DNA of 64,000 bases from Reticulascus tulasneorum (lineage: Eukaryota > Ascomycota > Sordariomycetes > Glomerellales > Reticulascaceae): NCBI GenBank assembly GCA_001557505.1, contig LSAX01000008.1, positions 2,170,001-2,234,000 of the forward strand. Direction: 5' to 3'. Position 1 is the first letter of the stretch. Each line of letters starts with the position of its first letter. Position numbers and translations under genes: made by a program. This document shows, in pieces, positions 22,398 through 33,060 of the stretch. A model generated the notes under the pieces. It did not search any database, was not told where the DNA came from, and saw nothing but the letters and a program-made list of their open reading frames with translations.

Positions 22398-24533
22398 CTA
22401 CACCAGTACTACTCGCCGTGTGTTTCCTGCTGTCCGTGGATTGTCGAGGTACTCTCCCTGCATCAGCCCGTACGCATACGAGGTGCCATGGAGAACAAAC
22501 TCCTCGCCGTCCCGCACATCCATGCCGTGCCGATCGGCCTCAACCCGCTTAAGCACAAACAGCATCCCACAGCCCGGAACGCAGCATATTAGGTCATCGG
22601 GACTCACGCCTTCGGGGCCGGTTCCCATATATCCATCTGACGTGACATAGAAGCACGTTTTAACCGGTTCCGTGTTGATTCGTTGCATCACTATCCCCAA
22701 CGTGTAACGCAGCGGCCGCCCAGTGTCGAACAGGGCATCGTCGTCGGGCCAGGGAATAGTGGAAGCGGCACCGGCTTCGCCACAGAAGGCTTCCAGGACT
22801 GCCTCTCGGCTAAATTCCCGTAGCCCGAGGGCGGATTTCCTCAGCCAGAGAGCCAACCCTTCTATACCTGCCGCTGCGTTCATGGCTCCAAACTCGGCAA
22901 TGTCCGACGTGCTGATTATCTCTTCCAGATTATTGCTTTGCCTGTAGCGCAGCACGAAGGTCCCCAGGAAGCAGAGGAATCCTGCTGCGAGGCGATAGTA
23001 GGCCACCACGTAAGACTGTTTACTAAACCAGGCATTTCCAGTAGCTGTTCTCTGATATTTGATTCCGGTGATAGTATTCAAAAAGGCCCGGAGGGTCGGG
23101 ATGCTGGTTGGATATGTCTTGCCCTTGGAGATCGCCAGGTCTAGCCATGCCATTATAGTAGCGTAGTACTCGCTGGGCAGGTCCGATGAGCGAACTTCCT
23201 CCACCATTGCGCAGGGGATTATGGTCAATACCAACTTCCTCCGATGGATGATGGAGGGGTCTGCTTTCAGGGGACTTTGCGACCAGTCATAGTAGAGATG
23301 TTTGTCTCCGAAAGAGCCGCCCCCGAAGTCAGCCACCCAGGATGGCAGGCTCTTGTCAACACGCTCCACGCCCGCCAGGAAAAGAACATTTACATCTATT
23401 TTGAGTATGTGGGCTGTTACGCCGATGAATAGATCCTCCGGTGCCACTCCATAGTCGATGGGGAATGACCAATCCTCTGGCTGAGCCAAGCCGAGCACCG
23501 AATAGACTCGGTCCAACGGCTCGGAGGTATGTCGACCCGCAGTTAAAGAGAGCAACTTCCACAAGCTGAGTGGCGTCACCTCATCTTTGACTTCTGAATA
23601 TCGAGCATGAAGTCGCCGAAGTGTTCTGGTCCCTCCCTCTTCGACCATCGCAGCGGCATCTAGGTGCAAAGATGTGACGGCATCTAGGGTAAAGAAGGAG
23701 CGTCTCCACCACTCTGACACGACCCGCATCACCTTATTGAAGCCCTCATAGTTCATGTGTTGGTCACCGCAATGAAACATTATTCTGCGGGAGAGGGCCA
23801 CCTCCTGCATGACCCAAACTCGCTTCCAATACGGCCTTCGCAACAGATCCCTCCACGCCATGCAACTATCTTTGTGGAACAGCGTCGCTACCTTGTCAGG
23901 GGTAAGTGTTGACGCGTTCGCGGAGTGTATCATGGCCAAATTCTGCATCCTGATGTCATCAGGGACGTTTGCCGCTTGATATTCAGTCATAGGGGGCATC
24001 CCGAGCCGAGTCAAGGCCGGGCAAAGGTCATCGGTCAAGAATTGAAGCCAGCTGGTCATTATCTCAAATGCGAGATGGCTATCACCGGATGCCTCTCCCA
24101 GCCAGACCTCGGTCGACTGTGCCAGCCGGTAAATATCTGGCATCATGGGTAGTTGCCGATTCTTCTCGTCCATGCTGCTCTGATCGATGCAGATGGCATC
24201 GACCCAAAGAAGCCCAAGGAAGCCGCTACCTCTGAGCTTTCGCATGGCTGCGACCAGATTGGCCGTAGCTTCGAAAGGCCCGCCATTGACGGTGATCGTC
24301 GTGGTATCGCGTGCGTCTCCCCATGTGTAAGATAGCGCATGATATTCCGGATTCGATGATAGCGAAGCCGTCTTGAGCATGCATTGAACCATCTCGGACT
24401 GGTCGCCTGCTGGTAGGATTTTGATTAAGCGAATCTCTCGACTATTGGACCCGAGGCTCTGATAGATTCGAGAGCCGGACTGACGCGGGCGGGGCACGCG
24501 GGCTGCTAGGTCTTGAGATGAGGTCGACGCCAT
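22398..24533 (-). CDS. HET domain protein, second copy type
   Basis: Intronless, 711 aa. The first ATG is at 24533 (MASTSSQDLAAR); the longer frame begins with TTG. The HET domain covers about residues 33-260, with IRLIKILPAGD, YHALSYTWGDARD, GLLWVDAICIDQ, EKNRQLPMMPDIY, TEVWLGEA and RVWVMQEVALSRRI. The C-terminal half is the variable part. It closes with the usual VTSDGYMGTGPEGV, CCVPGCGMLFVL and EFVLHGTSYAYGLMQGE. The protein is likely cytosolic and acts in nonself-recognition cell death. It differs strongly from the HET protein at 5555, so the two are not recent duplicates. The gene sits between the two copies of a direct repeat, next to a hydrolase pseudogene. Confidence 0.93.
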   Translation of the reverse strand: MASTSSQDLAARVPRPRQSGSRIYQSLGSNSREIRLIKILPAGDQSEMVQCMLKTASLSSNPEYHALSYTWGDARDTTTITVNGGPFEATANLVAAMRKLRGSGFLGLLWVDAICIDQSSMDEKNRQLPMMPDIYRLAQSTEVWLGEASGDSHLAFEIMTSWLQFLTDDLCPALTRLGMPPMTEYQAANVPDDIRMQNLAMIHSANASTLTPDKVATLFHKDSCMAWRDLLRRPYWKRVWVMQEVALSRRIMFHCGDQHMNYEGFNKVMRVVSEWWRRSFFTLDAVTSLHLDAAAMVEEGGTRTLRRLHARYSEVKDEVTPLSLWKLLSLTAGRHTSEPLDRVYSVLGLAQPEDWSFPIDYGVAPEDLFIGVTAHILKIDVNVLFLAGVERVDKSLPSWVADFGGGSFGDKHLYYDWSQSPLKADPSIIHRRKLVLTIIPCAMVEEVRSSDLPSEYYATIMAWLDLAISKGKTYPTSIPTLRAFLNTITGIKYQRTATGNAWFSKQSYVVAYYRLAAGFLCFLGTFVLRYRQSNNLEEIISTSDIAEFGAMNAAAGIEGLALWLRKSALGLREFSREAVLEAFCGEAGAASTIPWPDDDALFDTGRPLRYTLGIVMQRINTEPVKTCFYVTSDGYMGTGPEGVSPDDLICCVPGCGMLFVLKRVEADRHGMDVRDGEEFVLHGTSYAYGLMQGEYLDNPRTAGNTRRVVLV

Positions 24534-24759
24534 TTGAAGCAGGCTACGGGACAATCGCGGGAATCGCTATATATTGTGTTGCCTATCTCGACAATGCTGT
24601 GAGATGGTACGATGTGGGAGTGAGGCGTCACATCCGGCTAGGCTTTACTCCTCATTCATTGCAGGATTGACATGGCGCATTCTTATTGGCCGACGCTTCA
24701 AGCTGGGAGCCTTACAGTTCTCTACGGTGCTTCGTGAGTACGTTCACTCTCATATAATT

Positions 24760-25495
24760 CTAACAACGAGATCCCTTTACGAGTGTCGACGAGCTCCCGT
24801 ACGTTTGCATGGCAAACACAGCCTGCCACTCGGGAGGTAGCGCCGCATCGCTCTCGCACAAGATATACGTCTTCAGCACTTTGATATCGGAGCAGCTAAA
24901 CGTCGGCCACGTGTTGAAGCTCTTTCGGGTGTGAAGCTCGCAAATATTCGTACGCCGCATCCGCATCTGCAGGACTCAAGCCGCTGTAGAAGACCTGGCT
25001 TGGCGTCCTCTGTGTAGGAGATTAATCCATTCTGGAGAGTCTAGCAGATCAGATAGTCATGAGGGCCAGTGCGGGTTTACTTCGACGATATGATATGGCA
25101 TGGCTGGAGATTCATCGTCCCCACCCATGATGTTCTTGCCCTGCGAAGGGAAAGCGAGCCCAGCCATATTGATGAAGGCTTTAATTCCTCCAAGCTGACC
25201 CCTGGAGGTCGGTCTGGCACTGTCTGCCCTTCTACGCTACAGTGGCCGGCACTCCGTAGCTGTGCGATAAGATGACTGCCTCCTTCCTGGGTTCCAATTG
25301 AGGGAGAAGAACGGCATGAATGGCCTTGATATCGTCAAAGTGTGTAGCCTCCACATCGGCGTTGTCGTCACCGCAGACAGCAAGAGCCGGAGCCAGGACA
25401 GTATACCCCAACTCCCGAAGAGGTCCGGCAACACGGTCATAGTGGCTCGGCTTGTGGCAAGCACCGGGAACAATCACGATGAAGGGTCGGTCCTA
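24760..25495 (-). pseudogene. Degenerate alpha/beta hydrolase
   Basis: Read on the minus strand in shifting frames: PFIVIVPGACHKPSHYDRVA (oxyanion strand), then AVILSHSYGVPA (nucleophile elbow), a stop near 25232, and then AFPSQGKNIMGGDDESPAM with PYHIVE. Next come QVFYSGLSPADADAAYEYL, then LKTYILCESDAALPPEWQ (strand with the acid residue), ending at 24760. The order is that of small methylesterase-like alpha/beta hydrolases. A TAG lies directly before the first block, so no start codon remains. Several frameshifts and stops make it non-functional. It is tail-to-head with the HET gene, inside the block flanked by direct repeats. Confidence 0.75.
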
Positions 25496-25745
25496 TGACA
25501 GGTCGGTCCATTGTCACGAGTGGGTCAGTGGATGCGACGAAGGGAGAAGTTCTGGGTTGTCTGGTTCTGATAGTCTTGGGTGCCTGCGCCTTTTTATGTC
25601 CGGGCTCCGGTGGGGAGGGAACTTCGGGGTCCGCACGAGGATCCCAATTCAGTATCAGGAACGAGAAGAATCGGCGTGAGATGTGGCGCTATATGCGGTT
25701 CTTCGTCAGCTCTGGAACCGGGTCAACCGTGTGATCCTTCGCTGT

Positions 25746-26186
25746 GACCGTATTGATATAATATATAGTATTCAGCTGCTATGAAAGGCCCAATCTCGAA
25801 ATAGACGTATAACTTGCCTAGATAGTCGCTGCCACTTCTTTACTCTGCGCACTTCATCGATGCCCCGGTATTTCGTCACGGCACACTCTCAAATGATGGT
25901 CGAAGTATCGAGCTGCAGCCCGGATCGTATAGAGGTCCTGTGAAATGCGCTTTATTAACGGTTCCTTTGATTAGAAACCGCTGGCCACGATACCCTGTCG
26001 TATACGGGCATGTCTGCAACTGCAAATCGACAATTGACAAAAATGAACTATTAGACTAATTACGTCTATACAAGATTTGTTGCTCAATGCTGGTTTAACT
26101 CCGCTCCAGGTGGAGCTATGTGCACTGCAGTCTGAGAGCCCCCACACAAGTCTATGGTCTTGTCTCTCTGCTAGAGGTTCTATCCA
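25746..26186 (+). repeat. Direct repeat, copy 2, split by about 240 bp
   Basis: Block A (25746-25840) reads GACCGTATTGATATAATATA where copy 1 has GACCGTACTGATACGATGTG. The differences in this stretch are all C-to-T or G-to-A, as in repeat-induced point mutation. About 240 bp absent from copy 1 separate it from block B (26083-26186), whose end is the real 3' end of the rhodopsin-like gene. Confidence 0.75.
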
Positions 26187-27530
26187 CAGTAAACATAACA
26201 GTCTTTGTGATAGCCCGCGGCCTGATGTGGTCCAACATGTTCTCCTCGCTACTATTGTCACTAAATGCTATGTCTGTTCCCCCTTTTGACCCGGCGTCTA
26301 CTTTTGTGACTGTTCGCCCGTACTTTGATTCGTGGGGGGTATTTGTCCCGTACGAATGGAGCTGGTAGCCAGCCCGCGGCGACTTTGATGCATATCCCTT
26401 GGAACTGTCAAGTAAACGTTTAAAAACCGACTTTAGGCAAGGCAAGGAGGCGGCAATGATGCCCGTATTTGTTTCGGTGCTGGAACACGCATTGATTAGC
26501 TTTTAAATCAGGTACACAGGTGTGTCGACTCACGAGATCCATATGGTCAAATCAGTAGATTCCCAGAGAAAATCGCCAGTTTTGCCGTAATTACTGATGA
26601 ATACGGCCTTGACGATGGCTGCAGCGCTCGCACTAGTGTTGATTAGCAGTTGTGTAGGCAGTGAGCACAGACAGATCAGGCACGAACAATATACCAAGGC
26701 TCAATATACAAACGAGCGAAGCCTTCTTCCTGGTGTTTATCTGCACGTTCCACAGCATCGGGATGGGAAGAAAAGCGAAGAAGAAGTCTGTAATAATATT
26801 CACAACTTGAGAGGCCAAGGTGTTAGCAGCCTAGTTGTGTTTGGCTCTTCAAAGGCTCTTGTGCTTACTAGAATTTGTATAGCTGAGACCTTGCAGTGTT
26901 TCTTTTGGCCAACATGTCGAGGTTACTCTCGAGTCCCAGAGAATCGACAGATCTGTACATTGGAGTACCAGGGTTAAAGTCGACACGATCGTGTACATGA
27001 TGAGAAAAGCAATTATTCCTTTGATAAGCCGTGTGAAAAACTTGTTTGGGCTGATGCGCAAAAGGAAGAGTCCAATGGATACTTTGACGAGAGGGATCGC
27101 CCAGAGGTAGAATGGCTGCGAGATGAAGTTCAACTTCAATCCAATCCTATTTACTTCGGGATCGAGGTAGGCTGCGTGCCGGCCAGCTCCGTAGTTAACT
27201 TCGGTTATCACAATGCCCAATCCCGAGAGCGACAGGATCTGGAAGTCAGTAAGTAACAAGAGCTCCCAAGGTCCAGCACATAGAGTCGTACCATGGCAGC
27301 TAAAATAACGTAGTCCTATAGTTCCGAGCATTATTATGTATTTCTTCATTACACGTGGGGTCGGAAGGTCTTACATCTGAACCAAAACCTTTCGTGAGGC
27401 GCAAACGTACGAGGATCCTTGATACAACGGTGACCAGCGCCAATGTTGTTGTTGTGATGACTGCACCAAGTATCTCAGGTCCTCTGTTCACATCTGGCTG
27501 GTCAGCGCCTGGAAGGGCTATCGACGACAT
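26152..27530 (-). CDS. Rhodopsin-like integral membrane protein (PTH11-like family)
   Basis: Six exons on the minus strand: 27375-27530, 27292-27315, 26869-27238, 26688-26805, 26534-26632 and 26152-26479. All phases close, giving 364 aa. The 24-base exon 2 supplies DYVILAAM, completing the family block GFGSDDYVILAAM. Other landmarks are GRHAAYLDPE, KLNFISQPFYLWAIPLVKVS, the IGLFLLRI helix, VLQCTDLSILWD then CWPKETLQ, TDFFFAFLPIPMLWNVQI, LSLGIFASAAAIVKA and TETNTGIIAASLPCLKSVFK. Seven membrane helices and a cytosolic tail are expected. Family members are putative GPCR-like surface sensors, some needed for host-surface recognition. The gene looks intact once spliced. Block B of the direct repeat overlaps its 3' end. 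Confidence 0.88.
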
Positions 27531-29933
27531 TATTCCATGTACACGAGATTGGGAGTTCTCGCAGAGGCCCACGTATACGAGGCTCTCCAGGATGTAATCG
27601 CATTTATCGTTCTTTTGGGTTGTTTGGGAGCCGTCGATCTATATGTATAGGGGGCGATCTATAGGGGGAATAGGTCCGTTTTGTTGGACGCATTTGCCAA
27701 AGCATAATAAAGCCTTCGTCTGAATTACTGAATCTGTCGTCTAACGGTTATGCGCGGGGGAGTAGGCATGCTGTAAGGATGGTCCTTGCTGCTAAAGCTT
27801 GCAGTCTATCAAACTTTTGATCACTAGCTCCAATAAGTACTGTGCTCCACAGAGGATTGTAGTGTGAAACCCACAACGGCTCAGGTCTATTGCAGATAAG
27901 CCCGACCTACGTAGCCTACGGGATGCATCTACAGCTTTCCGCGACTCTAGTCTCACCTTGTCTTCCCCAAGTCCATTTTGGATCCCACTGTATATGCACG
28001 TAGCCGACCCTTGTTCGTCGACAAGCGCGGCCGCCGTCTGGTGCCCTCATGCTGACCCCAGATGTTCCCTTCAACCGGCGATTCGGATGTCAACGTTGTT
28101 CAGGCGATGGCTGTCAGGCTCTGATTCGGTGATGACTTATAGTTCCGTATTCGAAAATGCTGACACCACTCTAGAGAAATGTCGCGGCCATGTTACTATG
28201 ACACGAGTTCTTTGTGTCGAGGCTGTCGCACTCACAGCGACAATTGCTTGGGGTAACATGCCAATAGGCAAGGATCTAGGGAGCTCAACGATCCGCAGTC
28301 ATGCGAGACTATTAATCTTCATGTTTCGGATGATTCTTCTGACGTGTTGACCTTCCCATAATGCTCCAGTAATGCCCACTCACATACCAAGTTAGCCCCT
28401 TCTAGAAGCTGCGTTCACTTGCGCCATCATCAGCTTGGAGCCGAGGTAAGGCTCCAATCTATTCATAGTCGATGCCAGGAAGAGGCAATAGACTCTGAAT
28501 GCAGCTTCAGACAAAGTGAAACTCCGATTCCAGGACAGAGCTTCCGCAATCATGTCGAGCCAAATTGCGTCCGGGGTATTCCGTCACAACCCATCTGTTC
28601 GCCGCCTCGTGAGCACCCTTGGTTTTGAAGCTATTGTATGAAGAAATCAGTTTAATTCGACACGTTAGACAACGGCCTTGCCATAGATGGTTGGAAGCAG
28701 CAGCTCATCCCCGGAAAGGTGCCATTCTACGTTTTACCAACTTTTATTCGCCGCAATCCAGGTGATGACCTCATTCCATCGCACCACCGAGGGTATACAG
28801 TATGTGCAGTTTACAGGCGGAAATAACGATAACTAACCCAATGCCGGCAATCCTTAGTTAGATTCGGGGGAAGGCGGGCCTCAGCTTGTCCATCGTTGGG
28901 CTTGAGTTCCACAAGATGCGCAGCCAGGACGGTGAGGGGGCCGCACCGGCAGGCATCTTGAAAATTGCGCAGGAAGGTCCACCAAGCCTACACATCCATG
29001 AAACAGGCGGACTTCACTACCTCAGAATCCTAAGACATAGATAGTTAAGCGCTCCCAGGCACTGCGCCGGGAGCCCATGCGCAGGTGGGTCCTTTAATCT
29101 ATGTTCTAGAAGAAGTCCTGGAGTCATCCCAGCCTGCCCTTCCACAAGCCAATCGGTGCACGGATTCTCCTTCTTAGCCCGGCTAGGGCATTTCGAGGGG
29201 CTTGAGTCATGAACCTTCACACTCCACGGCCATCTGCATCTTAATAACACCGTGTAATATTCTCATGTTGCAAGGTTATTACCGAGACGGAGTAATACCC
29301 GGGCTGGCAGTGTTAAACTGCACTTTGGTTTCTTGCCTCATATCTCAGCTGAGACTTGTAAGTACAACGGTGATGGCCCTGAATCGGGAATTCAGGCCCC
29401 TCCATGTACTACGTATTCGCGCCTGTATACACATGAATGAGAAATATGCTAGACAAGTAAGCGTAGCCCATATGGGGTGGTCTCTCTCAGTGGCTACAGT
29501 AGCCGTGAGGCCAGTATGGGTCTCGGGGCTAATAGGGTCTAGTAAAGTGACTAACACGCGATCAGGTACTAGGCCTGGATCCCCTACCTTGGAGTCTTCG
29601 GAATCAAGGCGAAACTGAGATGGCCGGCGCATTACAGCGGAGTCAAAGGATGCAGGCCACACATCCCGGCTCCGCGACGGTGGAACGGCGCCCCCTAATC
29701 AAACGATGGGGCAAGCTAGAGCCGCAGCTCCATCACGGAGATTGCTACCGTGGTTTTCTTGCATCCTGCAAGGCGCTTCCACAACATCTGTGCTGAAGAA
29801 AAGTTAATAAATCTGTTTTGGTGTCCTCGCGAGCAGAGCCGCCGCGGAACTACAAGTCCAACATCCGTCGAGGTTCTCTGTCACACCAATCCTGCAGATT
29901 CTCACTGCGATCCCTGTTTTTCCTCCGTATACC
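27531..29933. other. 2.4 kb gene-poor stretch
   Basis: I recognise no gene. On the minus strand about 28430-28595 is open for some 55 codons and includes RVYCLFLASTMNRLEPYLGS, which reads like coding sequence but is too short to assign. The other frames are short and look random. The region may hold decayed sequence. Confidence 0.4.
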
Positions 29934-31378
29934 ATGCACATCTCGAAGATCGCCTGGGCGACTCTAATCGGGTCAGCATGCGCTACCCCGGTTCTCGAAA
30001 GAGCCGACGATCTGGGCACATTGCTCACGCTGGCGGGCCAGGCTGCTACTGCTGTTAACCAGATGCTAAGCACTCCAGAGGCGAAGACGGGATCCTGCAC
30101 AGCTCAAAACTTGGTAGTACGGAAACCATGGTATACAGCATTCAGCAGCACTAGTTGAGGGTTTAACTAACATGGTTGTAGGGATTCGTTAAGCAGTTGC
30201 AACAAAATAGCCTATACCAATGCGGTGCGGTGCCTTCAGAACTTGCCTGCCAAAACACCACAGAGCTTGGTTCCTGGCGTACGGTCGCGGTTCGACGACT
30301 TCCTAGCAACGCACATCAACCAGACCCTCTCAATCCACTACACCGTATGTTTATGACCTTCCAAACCGGAACCCCCATGAAGATGTAGCTTAATAGAATT
30401 ACAGGGAAATTTCCTTGCGTGGCATCGCTGGTTTGTCTTCCAGTACGAGCTGGCCTTGAAGACTGAATGCGGCTATCATGGAGCACAACCGTAAGCAGCC
30501 TCGCATTCGACGGTGGTTGATCTTGCATTAACGGACTTAGGTATTGGAACTGGGCTCTCTTCACCGAAGATCTTCCGGGCTCGTCTATCTTTGATGGCAG
30601 CGCAACCAGCATGTCTGGAAATGGTGAGGCCATCGCAGACAAAGGACCGATCATATTGACCCTTGGCGCCTTCGATCCAGTTGTCCTTCCCCCCGGAACC
30701 GGCGGTGGCTGCGTCACATCGGGTCCGTTCAAAGATATGCAGGTCAACCTCGGACCAGTGTCGCTCCCTCTGAATAACGGCACTGTGCTCACAGGCACTG
30801 GGCTCGAGTTCAACCCGCGCTGTCTTAAGCGTGACCTGTCTACGGAGATCGTGGCCAAATTCTCCAATGCCACGCAGATCTTGAACCTCATCCAACAAAA
30901 CACAGATATTGCCAACTTCCAGTTGACGATGCAGGGCGTGCCTGGCTCTGGATCCATCGGCGTTCAGTAAGTGCTTTGCTCGCTTATTCCAGCACCAGTC
31001 AACCTCACGCTTCGTGCCTGTCAATCGCACTTGATTGCCCTATTCCAAGTTGTCATTGCTAACTAGATAAATAGTGGCGGTGGACATTATTCCATAGGCG
31101 GTGACCCTGCTGGAGACGTCTTCACGTCTCCTGGAGACCCCGTCTTCTACCTTCACCACGGCATGATTGATCTAGTGTGGTGGGTTTGGCAGCATATCGA
31201 CCTTCCCAACCGCCAATCTGCCATTGCGGCCACAAACACGTTCCTGGACTTGCCTCCTTCAGCCAATACGACACTGGACGACATTATCGATCTTGGTTAC
31301 GCCGGGGGCGGACCAATCACAATGAGAGAGCTCATGAGCACAACCGAGGGGCCCTTCTGCTACGTTTACAGTGTTTAG
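29934..31378 (+). CDS. Secreted tyrosinase (polyphenol oxidase)
   Basis: Binuclear copper oxidase acting on phenols. Five exons: 29934-30130, 30182-30344, 30405-30490, 30541-30966 and 31075-31378. All phases are consistent, giving 391 aa. Residues 1-17 (MHISKIAWATLIGSACA) are a signal peptide. The CuA histidines are H110 and H118 in RFDDFLATHINQTLSIHYT and H127 in NFLAWHRWF. The CuB histidines are H291 and H295 in VHGGGHYS and H318 or H319 in DPVFYLHHGMIDLVWW. PYWNWALF and the C-terminal TMRELM fit the short fungal tyrosinase group. There is little C-terminal lid domain, so it is probably secreted in active form or uses another control. Neighbouring genes do not define a pigment cluster. The gene is intact, and roles in melanin-type or secondary-metabolite oxidation are possible. 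Confidence 0.92.
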
Positions 31379-31907
31379 GTCAGATCTGGCCAATTCGAAC
31401 TGAATCCCATTGACCATGGTCCCCTCGGCATCGATTGACACTCGTGTGCTAGTATCAAGGTTTGAATCAAGCACCACATGCCAAAAGCTTTCCAGGAGCA
31501 GATTTCAAATGCTGGTTGATTCAACCTGTTGTAATGCAACTCCAAGACGACCATCTCAACCTGTGCCTCGATGGCTACTATCAAACCCAAATAATATTCT
31601 ATATAGCCTGGAGAATGCCGGAGAATCCACCAAGAATCTGTATACCATATCATGCACAGCAATAGAAAGAATCTAGTTTTAATACCACGACTCGGTGCTT
31701 ACTTTTCATACCATGTGTGTTTCATCTGCTTCAACAAGCAGTCGTGCGTGAATCACTACGGATTGTCCCGTAGGACACTTTCCTTCCACTTACGAGTTGG
31801 CTTGGCGGGCATAGTTTGGCTATTGCTTACACTAAGCGATTATTTTCATACTCTAAAGCATATACAGTTCTCGATCCGCAAGCTCCAAGGCAACCGTTAA
31901 AGAATCA
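31379..31907. other. Intergenic region
   Basis: An open plus-strand frame at about 31462-31665 (for example DDHLNLCLDGYYQTQ) has no recognised relatives. This stretch otherwise holds the 3' flanks of two convergent genes. Confidence 0.4.
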
Positions 31908-32725
31908 CTAGAATCCAACAACGGCCTTCTTCTTATGCTCCACGTAGTTGCTATCGTTCTCAATCTCAGCCTTCCCAGCAAGATAGCTCCAAAGGAACAC
32001 AGCACAGCCGAGGAGGGAGAAGGTATTTCCAAGCACCAACTGCGTACCAACAGCCCACCAGAAGAAGCCCAAGTATGCCGGATGCCGCAAAAGACCAAAT
32101 ATGCCAGGCTTCTCTCTCTTTGGGTCCTTTAGGTCACGACTAGAGAACTGTCCATCGCGGGCAGTGGCGATAACGTACACTAGCTGACCTCCAATGACCA
32201 ACGTAAGACCGAGCACGACAGAGATTGGAGGGCCACGGAACAGCTGAATACCGGAATGCCAGTACAGAACGCGGTATACGAGGCATTCAGCAAAGGCAAA
32301 AGTATGCACAAAAATCCAACCCAGCCAGTTAGTAGTCGGGAAGAAGGACCTGGCTGTTGCCCTCGTCGCGTCGAAGCGAGCCGTTGTCCAGAACTCGAGG
32401 AAGTGATACGTTGAGAGCGTGACCCAGTAGAATGCCAGGCGCCAGTGAGGGGAGCCCGGATACTGCACTCGAACCAGGACGAGGACGAGGATCGACAGTG
32501 CAAACGAGATTCCGAGGCAGAAACATCCCGCTGCGATACGCGCAAGCGACTTGGCCTGGCGAGGTAAGTAACCCTTGTGTGGGTCCGAACGACTGCGCTT
32601 CGGAGTCGGGCTATGGGAGCGTTAGCCTGGTCTTATTCTACGTGTGAGTCGCTGTATTCTGCTCATTGAGTGGACCGGCCTCACCTGTCTGAGTCGGAGT
32701 CGTCCGAGTAGTCTGAAATGGCCAT
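31908..32725 (-). CDS. STE14-like isoprenylcysteine carboxyl methyltransferase, C-terminus altered
   Basis: ER-membrane enzyme that methylates the prenylated cysteine of CaaX proteins. Exon 1 is 32685-32725 (ATG 32725, MAISDYSDDSDSD), the intron is 32611-32684, and exon 2 is 31908-32610, giving 247 aa. Landmarks are hydrophobic helices from about residue 35, the FYWVTLSTYHFLEFWTTARF block, GLTLVIGGQLVYVIATA, FGLLRHPAYLGFFWWAVGTQ (SAM-binding RHPxY) and LVLGNTFSLLGCAVFLWSYL. After AEIEN the usual stretch with the Glu-Glu pair and FFG (about 11-12 residues) is absent. The protein runs straight to YVEHKKKAVVGF and stops, without the normal IPF ending. The missing part is conserved in active enzymes, so activity is doubtful. 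A housekeeping copy elsewhere would be expected. Confidence 0.85.
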
Positions 32726-33060
32726 GTTGTCCACACCTTCGTATAAATCCTTAGCTTGCTGATAAGTGTACACGCAAATATTGGGATAAAAAGGATGATA
32801 ATATTGAGTGTCGAGGTGAGCGCTAGCGCCCCTATTTATCTGCTATGGTGGCCTGCAGGTAATTTAATCTTAAGTGGCACAACCAACAAATACGACGCTG
32901 GCAAGGCGGTCACCCGCGGCAGAACCAGGTCACAGGCAGACGGATCCTGCAATAACTGAACGACCGCCAATTCCAAGTCGTGAATTCAGGTGAACATTAG
33001 CGACCGTTGACGTATGGCCTAATCTTGACACACAAGCAGGCGTTTGGACCTGACTGAGCT
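32726..33060. other. Intergenic region
   Basis: Promoter side of the STE14-like gene and 3' flank of the aminotransferase gene. No gene is seen. Confidence 0.5.
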
